Shown here: in pieces, positions 24,206 through 35,500 of the stretch | Position numbering within the stretch: the first letter of the stretch is position 1 | How the letters are laid out: every line of letters starts with the position of its first letter | From: Roseivirga sp. | Lineage (GTDB): Bacteria; Bacteroidota; Bacteroidia; Cytophagales; Cyclobacteriaceae | DNA: 64,000 bases | NCBI GenBank assembly: GCA_029262895.1 | Contig: JAJCYM010000043.1 | Span: 1-64,000, forward strand | Direction of reading: 5' to 3' | Notes under the pieces: generated by a model | What the model saw: only the letters and a program-made list of their open reading frames with translations | Databases searched by the model: none | What the model was told of the DNA's origin: nothing | Translations under genes and position numbers: made by a program

Positions 24206-26233
24206 TTATCGAATTATACCAATGCTCGCCAGAGCCTTTAAGTAATAGTCTACATATTCAACTGGAATAGCTCCGAATTCCGCTGAGACTGCATTCCTGA
24301 TTTCGGTAACCGTTCTGGTGCCGTTCACAAGATTGAGAATTTCATAGCTGTAGGCACCGCCACCACCCCAAATGCCCTGGTAGCGCAACACCTTAAGTTG
24401 GCTTGCTTTGTCAGCTCCCAGTTTGTCGTTGAAGTAATTATAGCCAAAAACCGACATTGGTCCTTTTGGAGAGTCGCTACGCGAATAGACTTTAGAATTG
24501 TTGCCAGGGGCAGGCTTTCCTTGTCCCCAGAGTTTGGACAGGCCGGTTAAGAATTGGCTGACCTTTCCATCAAACACCTTCTTGTACAGGTTAAAACTTT
24601 TGAGCGACCCGAATGCCATAGTCTCATATTCCCAGTGATGGAAAAGCAAATTGTCTTTGTCTTCCTGACTTTCCAGCATGGGCAATCGTTCTAACATCAT
24701 TGAAGTACGTTGCATAGATGCTTCTTTCATTAATTCAAATACCTGGTCTGCATTGGATTGATCCAGGTTGGCAATGGTATAGGCACTGCCAGCACCGATA
24801 AAGGCAGCTCTCTTTAACTTGGTAGGGTCAATATTGCCAGGCACATCATAATTGGTATGGATATATCGGTCTGGCCAGTCGTGAAGGTAAATGGATGGTA
24901 TTCTAAAGGAGCCTTCTGCAAAGACCTGAAAATCGCTGCCCATATGGAATTGTCCTAAAGTGGCATTCAATTCCTCTTTGCCACCTTCTTCTGTCGCAAT
25001 GGGATACTTTGGGTTGGCTCCGGTGGCATATTGATAAGAGACCTCATTAACGTAAGCCCCAAAATCTTCTCCTATACTATTTATGAAGTTGGGCAGACTC
25101 TTTGGACTTCTTGAGACATGAAAAATGGCCTTGGTATTGGCATTTCCACCGACCATATCCATATGGATATTGGCAACGGTGTTCTTAGCCATTTCAGGCC
25201 TGTAATTGAGCAAAGAAGTGGTGCCCTCAATTTCCGGAGACCATACAAAACGAATTGTTCTTTTGGGTCGATCAATTTGTCCTTCCCGAATCATCTTTGT
25301 CATTGCTCTTGCCACCTCCATTATGGCCACACAGCCACTGGCGTTGTCATTAGCGCCTGGCCGTGGGTGGTCCAGATGACAGGTGAAAACAATTTCTTCT
25401 GTGTTCAGGTTTGGATCAGATCCTTTGATAATTCCTGTTAGGATGTCATAGGAACCATTTTCCTTTCTAGCCTCCACCTTGGCGTCTAGCATAATTTCCT
25501 CTCCACGGGCAAGGCGCGTCTGAAAGCTGCGGGCTTGTTTCAAAGAAACCATAAAGGCGAAAGTTTTGATATCGGAAAAGGTTTGAAGGTGCCCCCATCT
25601 GATCAGGTTTTCGTCTTCTTTGTACCAGGCCGTTACCTGATTGGGCGCATAGCTTATGATGCCTGCCGCCCCATATTTTTTCACTGCTAAAGGTGCTACA
25701 CCTCCGGGCTGAGAAGAGGTTAACACCAGTTTGCCGCTCACATCTTTGCCGGCATAGTCTGATTCGGAAGTTCCTGAACCTACATCCACCAGGGTGGTTC
25801 GGGCAGCCCCACTTTCACTGTCTTGAGCTAAAGTAAGAGGGATGGCTTCCCAATTGGCCAATCGGTCTTTCCTCACCCAATTGCCATTTATGTTTTCCAA
25901 TTCCCAAAGTTCAGCGAAGTCTACGTTCCATGCTGGCCTTGAGCGTTGAGTGCCATAGAATGTCTTCCCATCCGTTGGGATTTCTATCATCGCTATTTCT
26001 TCCAGCCCATAGGCTTTGATTTGATCCAAAATAAAATCTGTTGCCGTTCTGTAATCCACCGATCCACGCATGCGGTGCAGCCTTGATAAGTATTCAAGGT
26101 TTCGCTTGGCAGACTCTCCTGAAAGCTCAGCATCAAAGGCCTGAACTTGAGCATCCGACATTAGATGGAGTTTTTGACTAAAAAGTGGAGAAGTGAACAG
26201 TAATGAAGTGAGGAGGAGGGCAGTTACTTTCAT
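24206..26233 (-). CDS. Secreted M28-family zinc aminopeptidase
   Basis: The 675-residue product has a signal peptide (MKVTALLLTSLLFTSPLFSQ) and a PA-like insertion (GKLVLTSSQPGGVAPLAVKK). The M28 catalytic region follows: TCHLDHPRPGANDNASG (zinc ligands His and Asp), then SPEIEGTT with the glutamates, and later YLHDWPDRYIHTNYD with the C-terminal zinc His. Members remove N-terminal amino acids from peptides in the periplasm. After the peptidase there is an additional helical C-terminal region of about 150 residues that I cannot assign. It starts after a 149-bp gap below the MFS gene on the same strand. Confidence 0.88.
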   Translation of the reverse strand: MKVTALLLTSLLFTSPLFSQKLHLMSDAQVQAFDAELSGESAKRNLEYLSRLHRMRGSVDYRTATDFILDQIKAYGLEEIAMIEIPTDGKTFYGTQRSRPAWNVDFAELWELENINGNWVRKDRLANWEAIPLTLAQDSESGAARTTLVDVGSGTSESDYAGKDVSGKLVLTSSQPGGVAPLAVKKYGAAGIISYAPNQVTAWYKEDENLIRWGHLQTFSDIKTFAFMVSLKQARSFQTRLARGEEIMLDAKVEARKENGSYDILTGIIKGSDPNLNTEEIVFTCHLDHPRPGANDNASGCVAIMEVARAMTKMIREGQIDRPKRTIRFVWSPEIEGTTSLLNYRPEMAKNTVANIHMDMVGGNANTKAIFHVSRSPKSLPNFINSIGEDFGAYVNEVSYQYATGANPKYPIATEEGGKEELNATLGQFHMGSDFQVFAEGSFRIPSIYLHDWPDRYIHTNYDVPGNIDPTKLKRAAFIGAGSAYTIANLDQSNADQVFELMKEASMQRTSMMLERLPMLESQEDKDNLLFHHWEYETMAFGSLKSFNLYKKVFDGKVSQFLTGLSKLWGQGKPAPGNNSKVYSRSDSPKGPMSVFGYNYFNDKLGADKASQLKVLRYQGIWGGGGAYSYEILNLVNGTRTVTEIRNAVSAEFGAIPVEYVDYYLKALASIGIIR

Positions 26234-26382
26234 TGAATCAAAGTTTAATTCTGAAAGTAAGGAATTTGTAGGAAAAGGGCTATGAATGGAGTTTAATTGG
26301 TATAGACTATCACAGGTGCTATGAACCTGTGATCCTTATGGATGGGAGGACTCTGTTCGATTCGTTTACCAGGTTGAACAAT

Positions 26383-27555
26383 TCAGGGCTGAATCAACTT
26401 TTTGGTATGGATCAGCCCAAATATGGGTCCAACAAGCAGAACCAGGAATATCCACTTGGTTGCCATTATAGTATCTAAATATCCAAGGAGTTGAATACTC
26501 GGAATTGTGATCAAGAAACCGATGCTCACCGCAATGGTCAATGCCGTGCCAACTGCTGCTGGGGGTGCGGTTTTGGCATTTAGAGAAGAAAACTGGGCTG
26601 AATCTCCAACTACTGTCATTCCCCAAAGTATCAAAACAGCCAAGAAGACAAACGGTGGAAGTTCAAAGAACAGAGGGGAGAGCAAACAGCAAATACCTGA
26701 AATGAGTAAGAAGCGATAGGCAATCTTGGCACTTCCATGTTTAATGGACCAAACCCCTCCAAAAGCACTGGCCAGGCCTCCTGATGCTATAATAATGAAG
26801 GACCATAGACTTACATGAATAAGTTCCTGATGCTGAAGGTTATAGTATCGCAGCATGATGGGTACAAATGCCCAAAAGGCATACAGTTCCCACATATGGC
26901 CGAAGTAACCAAAAGCTGCAGATCGAAAATCAAGGTCTTTAAAAACCTTAATAAACTGAGAAGGCGAAAATTTAAGGCCTGTTTTCCGATGTGGACCGTC
27001 ACCCACAAAAAGCAATATGGCCAAGCCGCCAAGTGATGCGGTAATCGATGTTCCCATTAGCACCTGTTCCCAGGAGGCTGAATGGCCAAGATGATTGAGT
27101 AAATGCGGGAATGCGGTTCCAAGCACTAAGGCCCCCACAAGGAAACCAAGTGCTTTACCAAGCTTTCCTCCAAACCAGTCAGAAGCGATTTTCATTCCCA
27201 CCGGATAGATACCAGCCAGGAAAAAGCCAGTGAAGAACCTTGCTACAAGAAGCACAAAGTAGGAAGGAGGAAGAATGATAATGGAGGCATTCAGGGCAGC
27301 TCCTAGTAAGGCACAAATAAAAAAGACTCTGGACGGCTTAAAACGATCTGCAATGGAGAGTAGGGCAAACAGGAAAGTTCCTGCAATAAAGCCGAATTGT
27401 ACTGCCGATGTTACCGATGCCAGGGAATCTGAGGGTAATTCCCAACGGTGTTGGAGTTGGTTCAGAATAGCATTGCCTGCAAACCACAATGAGGTACCCG
27501 CAAATTGTGCGAAGATGATGGTGGGGAGGATGCGTTTTGGAATTTGAGAATTCAA
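26383..27555 (-). CDS. Major facilitator superfamily transporter
   Basis: The 390-residue product has about 12 hydrophobic helices. Family features include FLFALLSIADRFKPSRVFF, a loop 2-3 like motif (usual GxLaDrxGrr) and ARFFTGFFLAGIYPVGMKI in helix 4-5. It resembles the MFS group often annotated as nitrate/nitrite or cyanate-type or simply unknown transporters. The only usable start is TTG (encoding MNSQIPKRILPT), since no in-frame ATG precedes the first helix. The substrate cannot be told. A 149-bp repeat element lies upstream of it. Confidence 0.88.
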   Translation of the reverse strand: MNSQIPKRILPTIIFAQFAGTSLWFAGNAILNQLQHRWELPSDSLASVTSAVQFGFIAGTFLFALLSIADRFKPSRVFFICALLGAALNASIIILPPSYFVLLVARFFTGFFLAGIYPVGMKIASDWFGGKLGKALGFLVGALVLGTAFPHLLNHLGHSASWEQVLMGTSITASLGGLAILLFVGDGPHRKTGLKFSPSQFIKVFKDLDFRSAAFGYFGHMWELYAFWAFVPIMLRYYNLQHQELIHVSLWSFIIIASGGLASAFGGVWSIKHGSAKIAYRFLLISGICCLLSPLFFELPPFVFLAVLILWGMTVVGDSAQFSSLNAKTAPPAAVGTALTIAVSIGFLITIPSIQLLGYLDTIMATKWIFLVLLVGPIFGLIHTKKLIQP

Positions 27556-27610
27556 TTGTTTACCTAAATACCATGTAAAATAGTCAATCGGAAATATATT
27601 GAATATTTAA

Positions 27611-27759
27611 GTCATTAGAGGGAGCCCACCTTCTGAATAATGTCTTTGCGAGTTTCAATACATGCGATAGCAATGAATTGAAATGTGGCAAACCGTCTTT
27701 TCAAAACTTCGGTAGTTATGAACGGACGGATTCTTCGGTCGTGCCTCCCTCTGAATGAC
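27611..27759. repeat. 149-bp palindromic MITE-like element with GTCATT terminal inverted repeats
   Basis: The left end GTCATTAGAGGGAG and the right end CTCCCTCTGAATGAC are inverse repeats with one indel. The interior carries GCGAGTTTCAATACATGCGATAGC, shared with the short copy at 23643, and further hairpins such as ACGGATTCTTCGGTCGT. No coding capacity. It sits between the MFS start and the M3 peptidase stop. It matches a type of non-autonomous intergenic repeat common in Bacteroidota genomes. Confidence 0.65.
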
Positions 27760-27786
27760 AGGTAGTTTATGGTTTTGGTACGGTCT

Positions 27787-29823
27787 CTAAGATTCCAGCA
27801 ACCCAGCTCTTCTCAGCAATGCTTTTACATCCGGTTCCTGGCCTCTGAATCGTTTGTAGAGCGTCATTGGATGTTCTGAACCTCCGGCAGAAAGCACATT
27901 CTTCTTAAACCTATCAGCAATTTCCTTATTAAAGATTCCATTCTCCTTAAAGTACTCAAAGGCATCAGCATCAAGCACTTCTGCCCATTTGTAACTGTAG
28001 TATCCAGCCGAATAACCTCCTTGAAAAATATGGGAGAAGGAGCAACTCATATTGGTTCCGGGAACCGATGGTAAAACGTCCAATTCTGCAAAGAGCTTTT
28101 TCTCGAAGGCATCAATATCTTCGATCTGGGTATTGTCCTGGCCGTGCCAAGCCATATCCAGCAAGCCAAAACTGAGCTGCCTCATGGTCTGATAACCTTC
28201 CATGAAATTGGAAGAATCTTTAATCTTTTGGATCAATTCCGAGGGAATAGATTCCCCTGTTTCATAGTGTTTTGCAAAGAGGTCGAGACACTCTTTTTCG
28301 AAACACCAATTCTCAAGAATTTGTGAAGGCAATTCTACAAAGTCCCAATATACGCTTGTCCCTGACAGGCTTTCATAGGTACCATTGGCCAACATACCAT
28401 GTAGCGCATGACCGAACTCATGGAACAAGGTAGTCACCTCATTGAAAGTGAGCAATGAAGGTTTAGTGCTAGTGGGTTTTGTGAAATTGCAAACGATGGA
28501 TACATGGGGTCTGTGGTCTCCATCAGCATCCTTGTACTGACCAGCATAGGAGGTCATCCAGGCCCCCGCACGCTTTCCGGACCGTGGAAAAAAGTCTGCA
28601 TAAAAAACCGATACATGATTGTTATCCTGATCTCGAACCTCATAAACGGTTACATCCTCATGATACTTTTGGATTTCTTCATTTTGAACAAAGTGAATTC
28701 CATATAGCATTTCGGCCGTTTTGAATACCCCCTCAATTGCGTTCTCTAGTTTGAAATAGGGTTTTAATAATTCGTCATCGATGCTGTACTTCTCCTTTTT
28801 CAGTTTTTCTGAATAATAGCCAAAATCCCATTTCTGTAGGTCTTCAAGGCTATCAAGCTTTCTGGCAAACTCAGCTACCTCTTGAACATCTCTCTCTGCA
28901 CCTGGCCTACCGTACTTTCGAATTTCTTCTATAAAATTGAGAACTTTCTCAGGCGATTCGGCCATGCGCTCCTCTAAAACAAAATGGGCATGAGTTTCAT
29001 AGCCCAGGAGTCTCGCCCTGTCGTTCCTTAGATTAACAATTTTCTTAACGATCTCCTGATTGTCTAATTCATCACCCTTAAAAGCTTTGGAAGAGAAAGC
29101 CAGACTCAATTCTTTTCTAAGTGCCCGATTATCGGCATAGGTCATAAAAGGCACGTAACTCGGATAATCCAGAGTGATTACCCATTTGCCTTCATGTCCT
29201 TTTTCCTTAGCCGTTTGAGCTGCGGCTTCTTTAATGCCATCAGGTAAGCCGTCCAAATCCGATTCATTTGATAGCACCATTTCATATTTATTCGTTTCGG
29301 CTAAAACGTGTTCACCAAATTCCAGCGATAACTGAGAAAGTTGAACGTCAATTTCACGGAGTTTCGATTTGTCCGCTTCATTTAAGAGGGCCCCATTCCT
29401 TACAAAACCCTTATAGGATTTATTCAGAAGCATCCTTTGCTCATCATTCAGCGTATTGGGGTCAGTTTCTTGATGAACTGTTTTCACCTTTTCGAAAAGC
29501 TGTTCATTCAGCAGGATGTCGTTGGAGAACTCTGTCAGAACCGGGGAAATTTCACGGGCCAATGCCTGAATCTCATCACTCGTTTCTGCGGAGTTGAGAT
29601 TGAAGAAAACCGAGGAAGCTCTGTCAAGTTGTTTGCCACTTCTTTCTAAACCGACAATTGTGTTATCAAAATTCGGAGGCTCTGCAGATTCTACAATGTT
29701 ATTGATCTCCCTTTTGGCTTGCTCAATGAGTTGCTGAATCGCGGGTAAGAAATGTTCATTTTTTATGCTCTCAAAAGGTGGGGTATTATGGGGTGTATTA
29801 TATATAGATAATAGCGGATTCAT
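27787..29823 (-). CDS. M3-family oligopeptidase (OpdA/Dcp-like)
   Basis: The 678-residue product lacks a signal peptide. It contains the zinc-binding FHEFGHALHGM (about residues 468-478), followed by SGTSVYWDFVELPSQ with the third zinc glutamate and, near the C-terminus, FSHIFQGGYSAGYYSYKW for substrate binding. This is a thimet-type oligopeptidase that degrades short peptides in the cytoplasm. Length and motifs fit PrlC (OpdA) or Dcp; I cannot choose between endopeptidase and dipeptidyl carboxypeptidase by eye. On its upstream side lies a gap with a TATTATTG promoter-like octamer. Confidence 0.93.
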   Translation of the reverse strand: MNPLLSIYNTPHNTPPFESIKNEHFLPAIQQLIEQAKREINNIVESAEPPNFDNTIVGLERSGKQLDRASSVFFNLNSAETSDEIQALAREISPVLTEFSNDILLNEQLFEKVKTVHQETDPNTLNDEQRMLLNKSYKGFVRNGALLNEADKSKLREIDVQLSQLSLEFGEHVLAETNKYEMVLSNESDLDGLPDGIKEAAAQTAKEKGHEGKWVITLDYPSYVPFMTYADNRALRKELSLAFSSKAFKGDELDNQEIVKKIVNLRNDRARLLGYETHAHFVLEERMAESPEKVLNFIEEIRKYGRPGAERDVQEVAEFARKLDSLEDLQKWDFGYYSEKLKKEKYSIDDELLKPYFKLENAIEGVFKTAEMLYGIHFVQNEEIQKYHEDVTVYEVRDQDNNHVSVFYADFFPRSGKRAGAWMTSYAGQYKDADGDHRPHVSIVCNFTKPTSTKPSLLTFNEVTTLFHEFGHALHGMLANGTYESLSGTSVYWDFVELPSQILENWCFEKECLDLFAKHYETGESIPSELIQKIKDSSNFMEGYQTMRQLSFGLLDMAWHGQDNTQIEDIDAFEKKLFAELDVLPSVPGTNMSCSFSHIFQGGYSAGYYSYKWAEVLDADAFEYFKENGIFNKEIADRFKKNVLSAGGSEHPMTLYKRFRGQEPDVKALLRRAGLLES

Positions 29824-30287
29824 AGACCTAGTTTTTCAAGTTTTTGAATTTGCAATAATAAACAAGAATAGGCGGAAAGAGGTTGGACAGAGACTAAATA
29901 AATGACAATAAAAGGTAGTGAGATTTAGGGCATCGGATCAGGCTATGCGAATGCTGTGATTTAACAAGTCAGCTCATTCAAATAAGTAAAAACGGGTCAG
30001 GCTTGATTTCTCAAAGTGCTTCAAACAGCTATTAAGGAGAGGTTTAGACGTTCCTTTTACCTGGTAGACTGTTTAGAGATATTTTTGAACTAGAAGGTAG
30101 GGTAAAGGTTATTATGTGTGTATTATAATTCATAGATTTAATTATTATATATATAAATTGAATAATAAGATTAAATTATTGATAAAATGGAACAAGGATG
30201 AAGCAAAAGAATGCAGTTTGATGCTTAAACATCGGGTGCATTTGATAGTTTCAAAAACAAGGGGACGGCTATCTGGCGGTATTAATT
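29824..30287. other. 464-bp AT-rich non-coding gap
   Basis: No convincing gene is present. The part around 30110-30190 is nearly pure A/T (for example TTTAATTATTATATATATAAATTG) and could hold a promoter or bendable DNA. Short partial dyads occur, but no tRNA, riboswitch or strong terminator was recognised. It precedes the two large surface-protein genes, so regulatory signals for them may lie here. Confidence 0.5.
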
Positions 30288-32369
30288 TTGAAAAAATGGG
30301 TATATAATTTTTTAATTTTTTGTGCATTGGCTTATTCTTCTATTGCCCAGGGTGTATTTGAGAGCAATACGACAGGCGGAAATTGGAGTGCTTCTGGAAA
30401 TTGGACATTGGTGAGTGGGACTGACGCTGATGGTGTTCCTGATAGTAATGACGATGTCACCATTTTATCAGGAGACCAAATTAACATCAACAGCAATCAA
30501 CAATGTGATGATTTAACAATTGTTGGAACATTAAATTTCTCGCGTAACAACCGAACTCTTACTGTCAATGGAAACCTTAGCATGTCAGGTACAACCACGG
30601 AGGTGACGGGAGATGGCTCTTCAAGAACACTGAGCATAACGGGTACTTTTTCTGTTGTATCTGGTGCAGTAGCTGACATTAATGGAATTACTGTAACAGT
30701 AACTGGGGTTACGACATTGGATGGCACTCTCAATTTTATGGATATTACTGGTGATAAGACTTTTGGAACTGTAGATATAAATTCGGGAGGGACTTGGGGT
30801 AACGGTACTGTTGCAGAAGACTTCACAATTAATGGGAACCTAATTAATGACGGCACATTTACGGGCTGTTCAGCTACTACAGGTTGTCAATATGAACTGA
30901 CAAGTAGTTCAGGTACGATCTCCGGTGGCTCCAGCTATTCAATTGCTGATATCAATATAGATTCTCCTGGAGCATATACCAGCACGGCTACCATAGTGAT
31001 GACTGATGAACTTCGCGGAACTGGCTCCTTTACGAATGGTGGCGGTTCCTCATTGGAATTACAAGGAGGAGGCCCATACGATATTAGTACTTTTAGTGCA
31101 TCGACTAATAGCAATACAGTTACCTATACCTTAGGTACTGCAGAGAATATTTTTAGTGTGATCTACCATAATCTTGTCATTAACAAAACGGCAGATGCTA
31201 GTTTAGCCGGAAGTGTCACAGTTAATAATCAACTCACACTTACCAATGGCAATTTGGTTTTGGGTACTAATACATTGACTATGGCATCTGGCGCTACAAT
31301 CTCTGGAGGGAGTAGTACCAGCTATATAGAAATAGCCAGCTCCGGACTATTAAGACAAAGCTATACTGCTGCTGGGTCAACGCTCGCTTTCCCTGTAGGA
31401 GATAACAATGACTATTCTCCCATTACGGCTTTTACTATTAATTCTGCAACCTTCGGAGCGGGGGCTTTTCTGGAGTTTGACGTCACAGATGGTAATCATC
31501 CTAGTCGAAATACGGCTAATTTAGGAAGTGGAGGGGATGATGATGGCACTGCTGCTTCTGACTTGATTAGCCGGTATTGGACTGTGACAGCCAATAACAT
31601 TACAAGCCCTGACTTTAGTGCCACCTATGTTTATGTAGATGCAGATGTCTCTGGAACGGAGGCCAATATGGTAGCTACAATCTATAGAACTCATCCAACA
31701 CTCGCGATCCTGGACTGGTTCGTCACGGGAACCGTCAATCCAACCAATAACTCTGTTTCCTTAACCAATGCGGATGCCTTTGGGGATTTATATGCTATGG
31801 ACAATGGGGGTAGTCGCTTGCCGATTGTGTTACTGTCATTTGACGCAACTTTAGCTGATGATCGGGTAATAATCGAATGGACCACTGTCGTTGAGATCAA
31901 TAATGAAATCTACACCATTGAGCGCTCGCGAGATGGATTGAACTTCGAACCGATATTATTTAAAGAAGGAGCAGGAAACAGTAATGGTATTTTGAACTAT
32001 GCAGTTACCGATTACAGTCCATTAAGTGGAAGGTCATATTACAGGTTGAAACAAACCGATTTTAATGGAATGTTCGATTACTCAGAGGTGGTTAGTGTAC
32101 AGTATGAACCAACCGGAAGTAGTGAAATCACCTTTAAAAACTTGCTTCAACCGGGTGAATCGGCCCTTATTCAGCTAAAAAATTTTCGTGTAAAAGCCAT
32201 TTCATTAAGAGATTTCAATGGCACTGAATTACCCATCAAACTCTTGGGTGTGTCCAATGAAGATTCTGTCCAAATTCAAATCCCCATAAACATTATCCAG
32301 GGGGTCTATCTGCTCATTTTTGAGAGTCTTGGAGAAAGGAGAGTATGTAAAGTCCTAATTCAAAATTAA
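30288..32369 (+). CDS. Secreted repeat-rich surface protein with degenerate T9SS-like tail
   Basis: The 693-residue product has a signal peptide (MKKWVYNFLIFCALAYSSIAQ) that requires a TTG start, as no in-frame ATG exists near. The N-terminal G8-like opening (NWSASGNWT, then DDVTILSGDQI) leads into Gly/Thr/Ser/Asn-rich beta-helix or beta-sandwich repeats. A conserved block follows (GRSYYRLKQTDFNG and related text), then a C-terminal beta domain ending GVYLLIFESLGERRVCKVLIQN-like, resembling but not matching the T9SS type A domain. About 400 residues are paralogous to the next gene's C-terminal half. It probably sits on the outer surface as an adhesin or matrix protein. Confidence 0.82.
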   Translation: MKKWVYNFLIFCALAYSSIAQGVFESNTTGGNWSASGNWTLVSGTDADGVPDSNDDVTILSGDQININSNQQCDDLTIVGTLNFSRNNRTLTVNGNLSMSGTTTEVTGDGSSRTLSITGTFSVVSGAVADINGITVTVTGVTTLDGTLNFMDITGDKTFGTVDINSGGTWGNGTVAEDFTINGNLINDGTFTGCSATTGCQYELTSSSGTISGGSSYSIADINIDSPGAYTSTATIVMTDELRGTGSFTNGGGSSLELQGGGPYDISTFSASTNSNTVTYTLGTAENIFSVIYHNLVINKTADASLAGSVTVNNQLTLTNGNLVLGTNTLTMASGATISGGSSTSYIEIASSGLLRQSYTAAGSTLAFPVGDNNDYSPITAFTINSATFGAGAFLEFDVTDGNHPSRNTANLGSGGDDDGTAASDLISRYWTVTANNITSPDFSATYVYVDADVSGTEANMVATIYRTHPTLAILDWFVTGTVNPTNNSVSLTNADAFGDLYAMDNGGSRLPIVLLSFDATLADDRVIIEWTTVVEINNEIYTIERSRDGLNFEPILFKEGAGNSNGILNYAVTDYSPLSGRSYYRLKQTDFNGMFDYSEVVSVQYEPTGSSEITFKNLLQPGESALIQLKNFRVKAISLRDFNGTELPIKLLGVSNEDSVQIQIPINIIQGVYLLIFESLGERRVCKVLIQN

Positions 32370-32579
32370 TCTATCATTTTTGGTAGGTTCTAACGTTCTT
32401 AGAGGGTATTAATTTATGAAGTCACTTCTGAATTGAGATTGTATTCATTGATTGAGGCAATAAAACGAATTTTTTGAGTAGTAGAATACGATTCTAAAAT
32501 TGTGATTTTCAAGGGATAAGGTTAATTTTATATTGATTTTTACCTTTACGACCACTTCGACTTACGACCAAATACAGAC

Positions 32580-35500
32580 TTGAGATACTGCCTGGTATCC
32601 ATATTATTGATATTCTTATGCCTGCAAAGTCAGGCTCAAACCACCTTTACCAGTAATGGAAGTGGAGGAGGGGATTGGGACACAGGCACCACGTGGGATC
32701 AGGGAGGATCGACCCCAGGCTCAAGTGACCATGTGGTAATCTTAACTGGTGATGTAGTCACAATGGCCAACACTGGCACTCGAACCATCACTGATATGAC
32801 GCTCCAGGGTTCAGGAAATCTCAACTGGACTGCACTCCGCAGATTAAATGTTAATGGCGATTTGACTATGTCCGGAACCTCAAGCATAACCGGGTCCAAC
32901 AATAATCATCGACTTGAACTGGGCGGTAACTTCGATATCCCTTCAGGTACTGCCTCAATTGGAGGAATTCGTTTCGTTGTAGACGGCACCACAACCATTG
33001 ATGGAACGCTATCATTTACCAGTGTAGACGGAACCAAGACCTTTACCGATATCACGGTGAATACCGGTGGAAACTGGGACAATAACTCACTCGAGGATTT
33101 TAATATCGATGGAAATATCGTTGCGAATTCCGGGATTACCTGGACGGGCTGTTCCGCAACAATCGGGTGTCGATATACCATAAGAACAGATGCTACAGGT
33201 GTGAGCGGGGCTGGAACAGTCACTTTTAGTGATATGCGCATCAATGATAATGTCACCTATACCAATACTGGTAATCTGGTAATCACGGATGACATTGACG
33301 GACAGGTGGGTACAGGAGCTTCTTTAGTGAATGGCAATGGTGGAACTCTAACATTAAGCGAAAATGGCACATATTCAGAAATCACTTTTACTCTGAATAC
33401 GGTGGGTAATACAGTCATTTATTCAGGCAGTGCAAATGAAAACATCAACTTGGGGCCGTTCTATGATTTGGAAATAAACATGAACACTTCCACTACGTTG
33501 TGCCAGGTAAACAATGCCGATGTAACGGTCAACAACAATATGACCATTACTCAGGGAAGAGTTCGCCTCCAGAGTGCGCATACCTTGGCGGTTACTGGAA
33601 ACCTGACTATAACAACGAATGGTGAACTTGAGCCCAATAACACAGGCGCGGTTGCCAACATTACCGGAGATATTATTATGACTGGTGGAATTTATGATCA
33701 TAATAATGGAGATGTAAATATTACCGATGACTTTTTGATTTCAGGAGGGACATTCACCTATACCGGTACTTCCACCCTGGATGCAGACCAGATTACCGTT
33801 GAAAACACTACACTTGTCTTGTCGGGTGGAACTGTCACCGCCACAAATGCCTCTGGAATCGGAATTACTATTAACGCTGGTGGCCTTATTGATGTCAACG
33901 CTGCCACTTTAAATGTGACGAATGATTTAAGTATTGCGAATGCTACCGCACAACTCAATCCGGACAATGCCAGCACTGTGGTTAATATTTCAGGTGACCT
34001 TTTGATGTCAGCCGGTAACTATAATCATGATGCGGGAGATGTAAACGTAACTGGTGATATAACCATTACAGGAGGTACTTTCGATATTGCTAATTCAGCC
34101 AGCACTTTGGATGCGGTGAATATGGCTATCACCACGGGTACCGCTACAGTCACTAATGGAACATTAACGCTTACTGGTGGTCTGACGACCAATAGCGGCT
34201 CATTGACTCAAGCTGCTGGTACTGTTGCGGTTACAGGTACCTATCAGGTCAGCGGAGGCACCAATGATTTTAATGGAGGGACTTTGACAATAGGTGCTTT
34301 GACCGTTGACGGAAGTCAATCGATTAACCTGGGTAACGTAGATTTGACTGCTGGAGGCACCTCTTCAATTAGTGGCACAGCAACAGTTGATGGGGGCACA
34401 GGAGCCAAGGGTTTTAATAACGTCACTCTGGCAAGTTCGGGAAATATCAATATAACATCTGACGAAACCGTGGCCATTGGGGGTAATCTGTCTATGTCAG
34501 GAACCTCCAGTTTGACGGGAACTTCTAATAATCATATCGTCACAGTCACTGGGACTACAGCTGTAACCGCGGGAACGGGCACAATAGGAGGGATTCAGTT
34601 TAATGCCAACGGAGCAACAACTATTGATGGTACCCTCGCTTTTTCGAGTACCACTGGAAACAAGACCTTTTCTGACGTGACTCTGAATGCCTCTGGAACC
34701 TGGGGTAATGGAACGGTAACAGAGGTTTTTACCATTTCAGGCAATCTGGTAAATAATGGAGGAACCTGGACGGGGTGTTCAGACGCAATAAGCTGTCCCT
34801 ACACCCTGACTAGTGGCTCCGGCACAATGAGTGGTGCCGGCACATTCAATTTTACGGACCTCGTAATTAACACACCTGCGTCATATACTAATAATGGAAC
34901 TGTGGTGATGACCGATAACATAACAGGGACCGGTACATTCATTAACGGAGCTACTGGAACACTGGGGTTGAGTGAAAATGGGGCTTATACCATAACCACC
35001 TTGACATTAAATACAGTTGGCAATACCGTGATTTATAGTGGAACGGTTAATGAACAAATTGAGGTGAATGCCTCAACCGCAATCGGCCCATTCTATGATC
35101 TTGAGATCAATATGGCTACTTCCACAACTCAGGCCGATATGAATGGTCAGGACGTAACAGTCAATAACAATATGACGATAACCCAGGGCAGAGTACGTCT
35201 ACAGAGTGCTAACACCCTGACCGTTACTGGTAATGTTACAATAACCACGAATGGTGAACTAGAACCAAATAATGCGGGTGCAGTGGCCAATATCGGTGGG
35301 GACATCAGCATGAGCGGTGGTTTATATGATCATAACAACGGAGACGTCAATATTACCGATGATTTTTTGATAACAGGGGGTACCTTGACATTCACAGGAA
35401 CATCTACACTAGACATGGATCAAATGACGATTCAGGATGCACAAGCAACATTTTCAGGTGGGACGGTGACCATGACCAATGCAGCAGCTGACGGAATTAC

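Noticed and set aside
30116-30307. 63-codon open frame in the AT-rich gap
   Set aside because: It starts at GTG in a low-complexity A/T tract, overlaps the signal peptide of the next gene, and shows no domain or signal.
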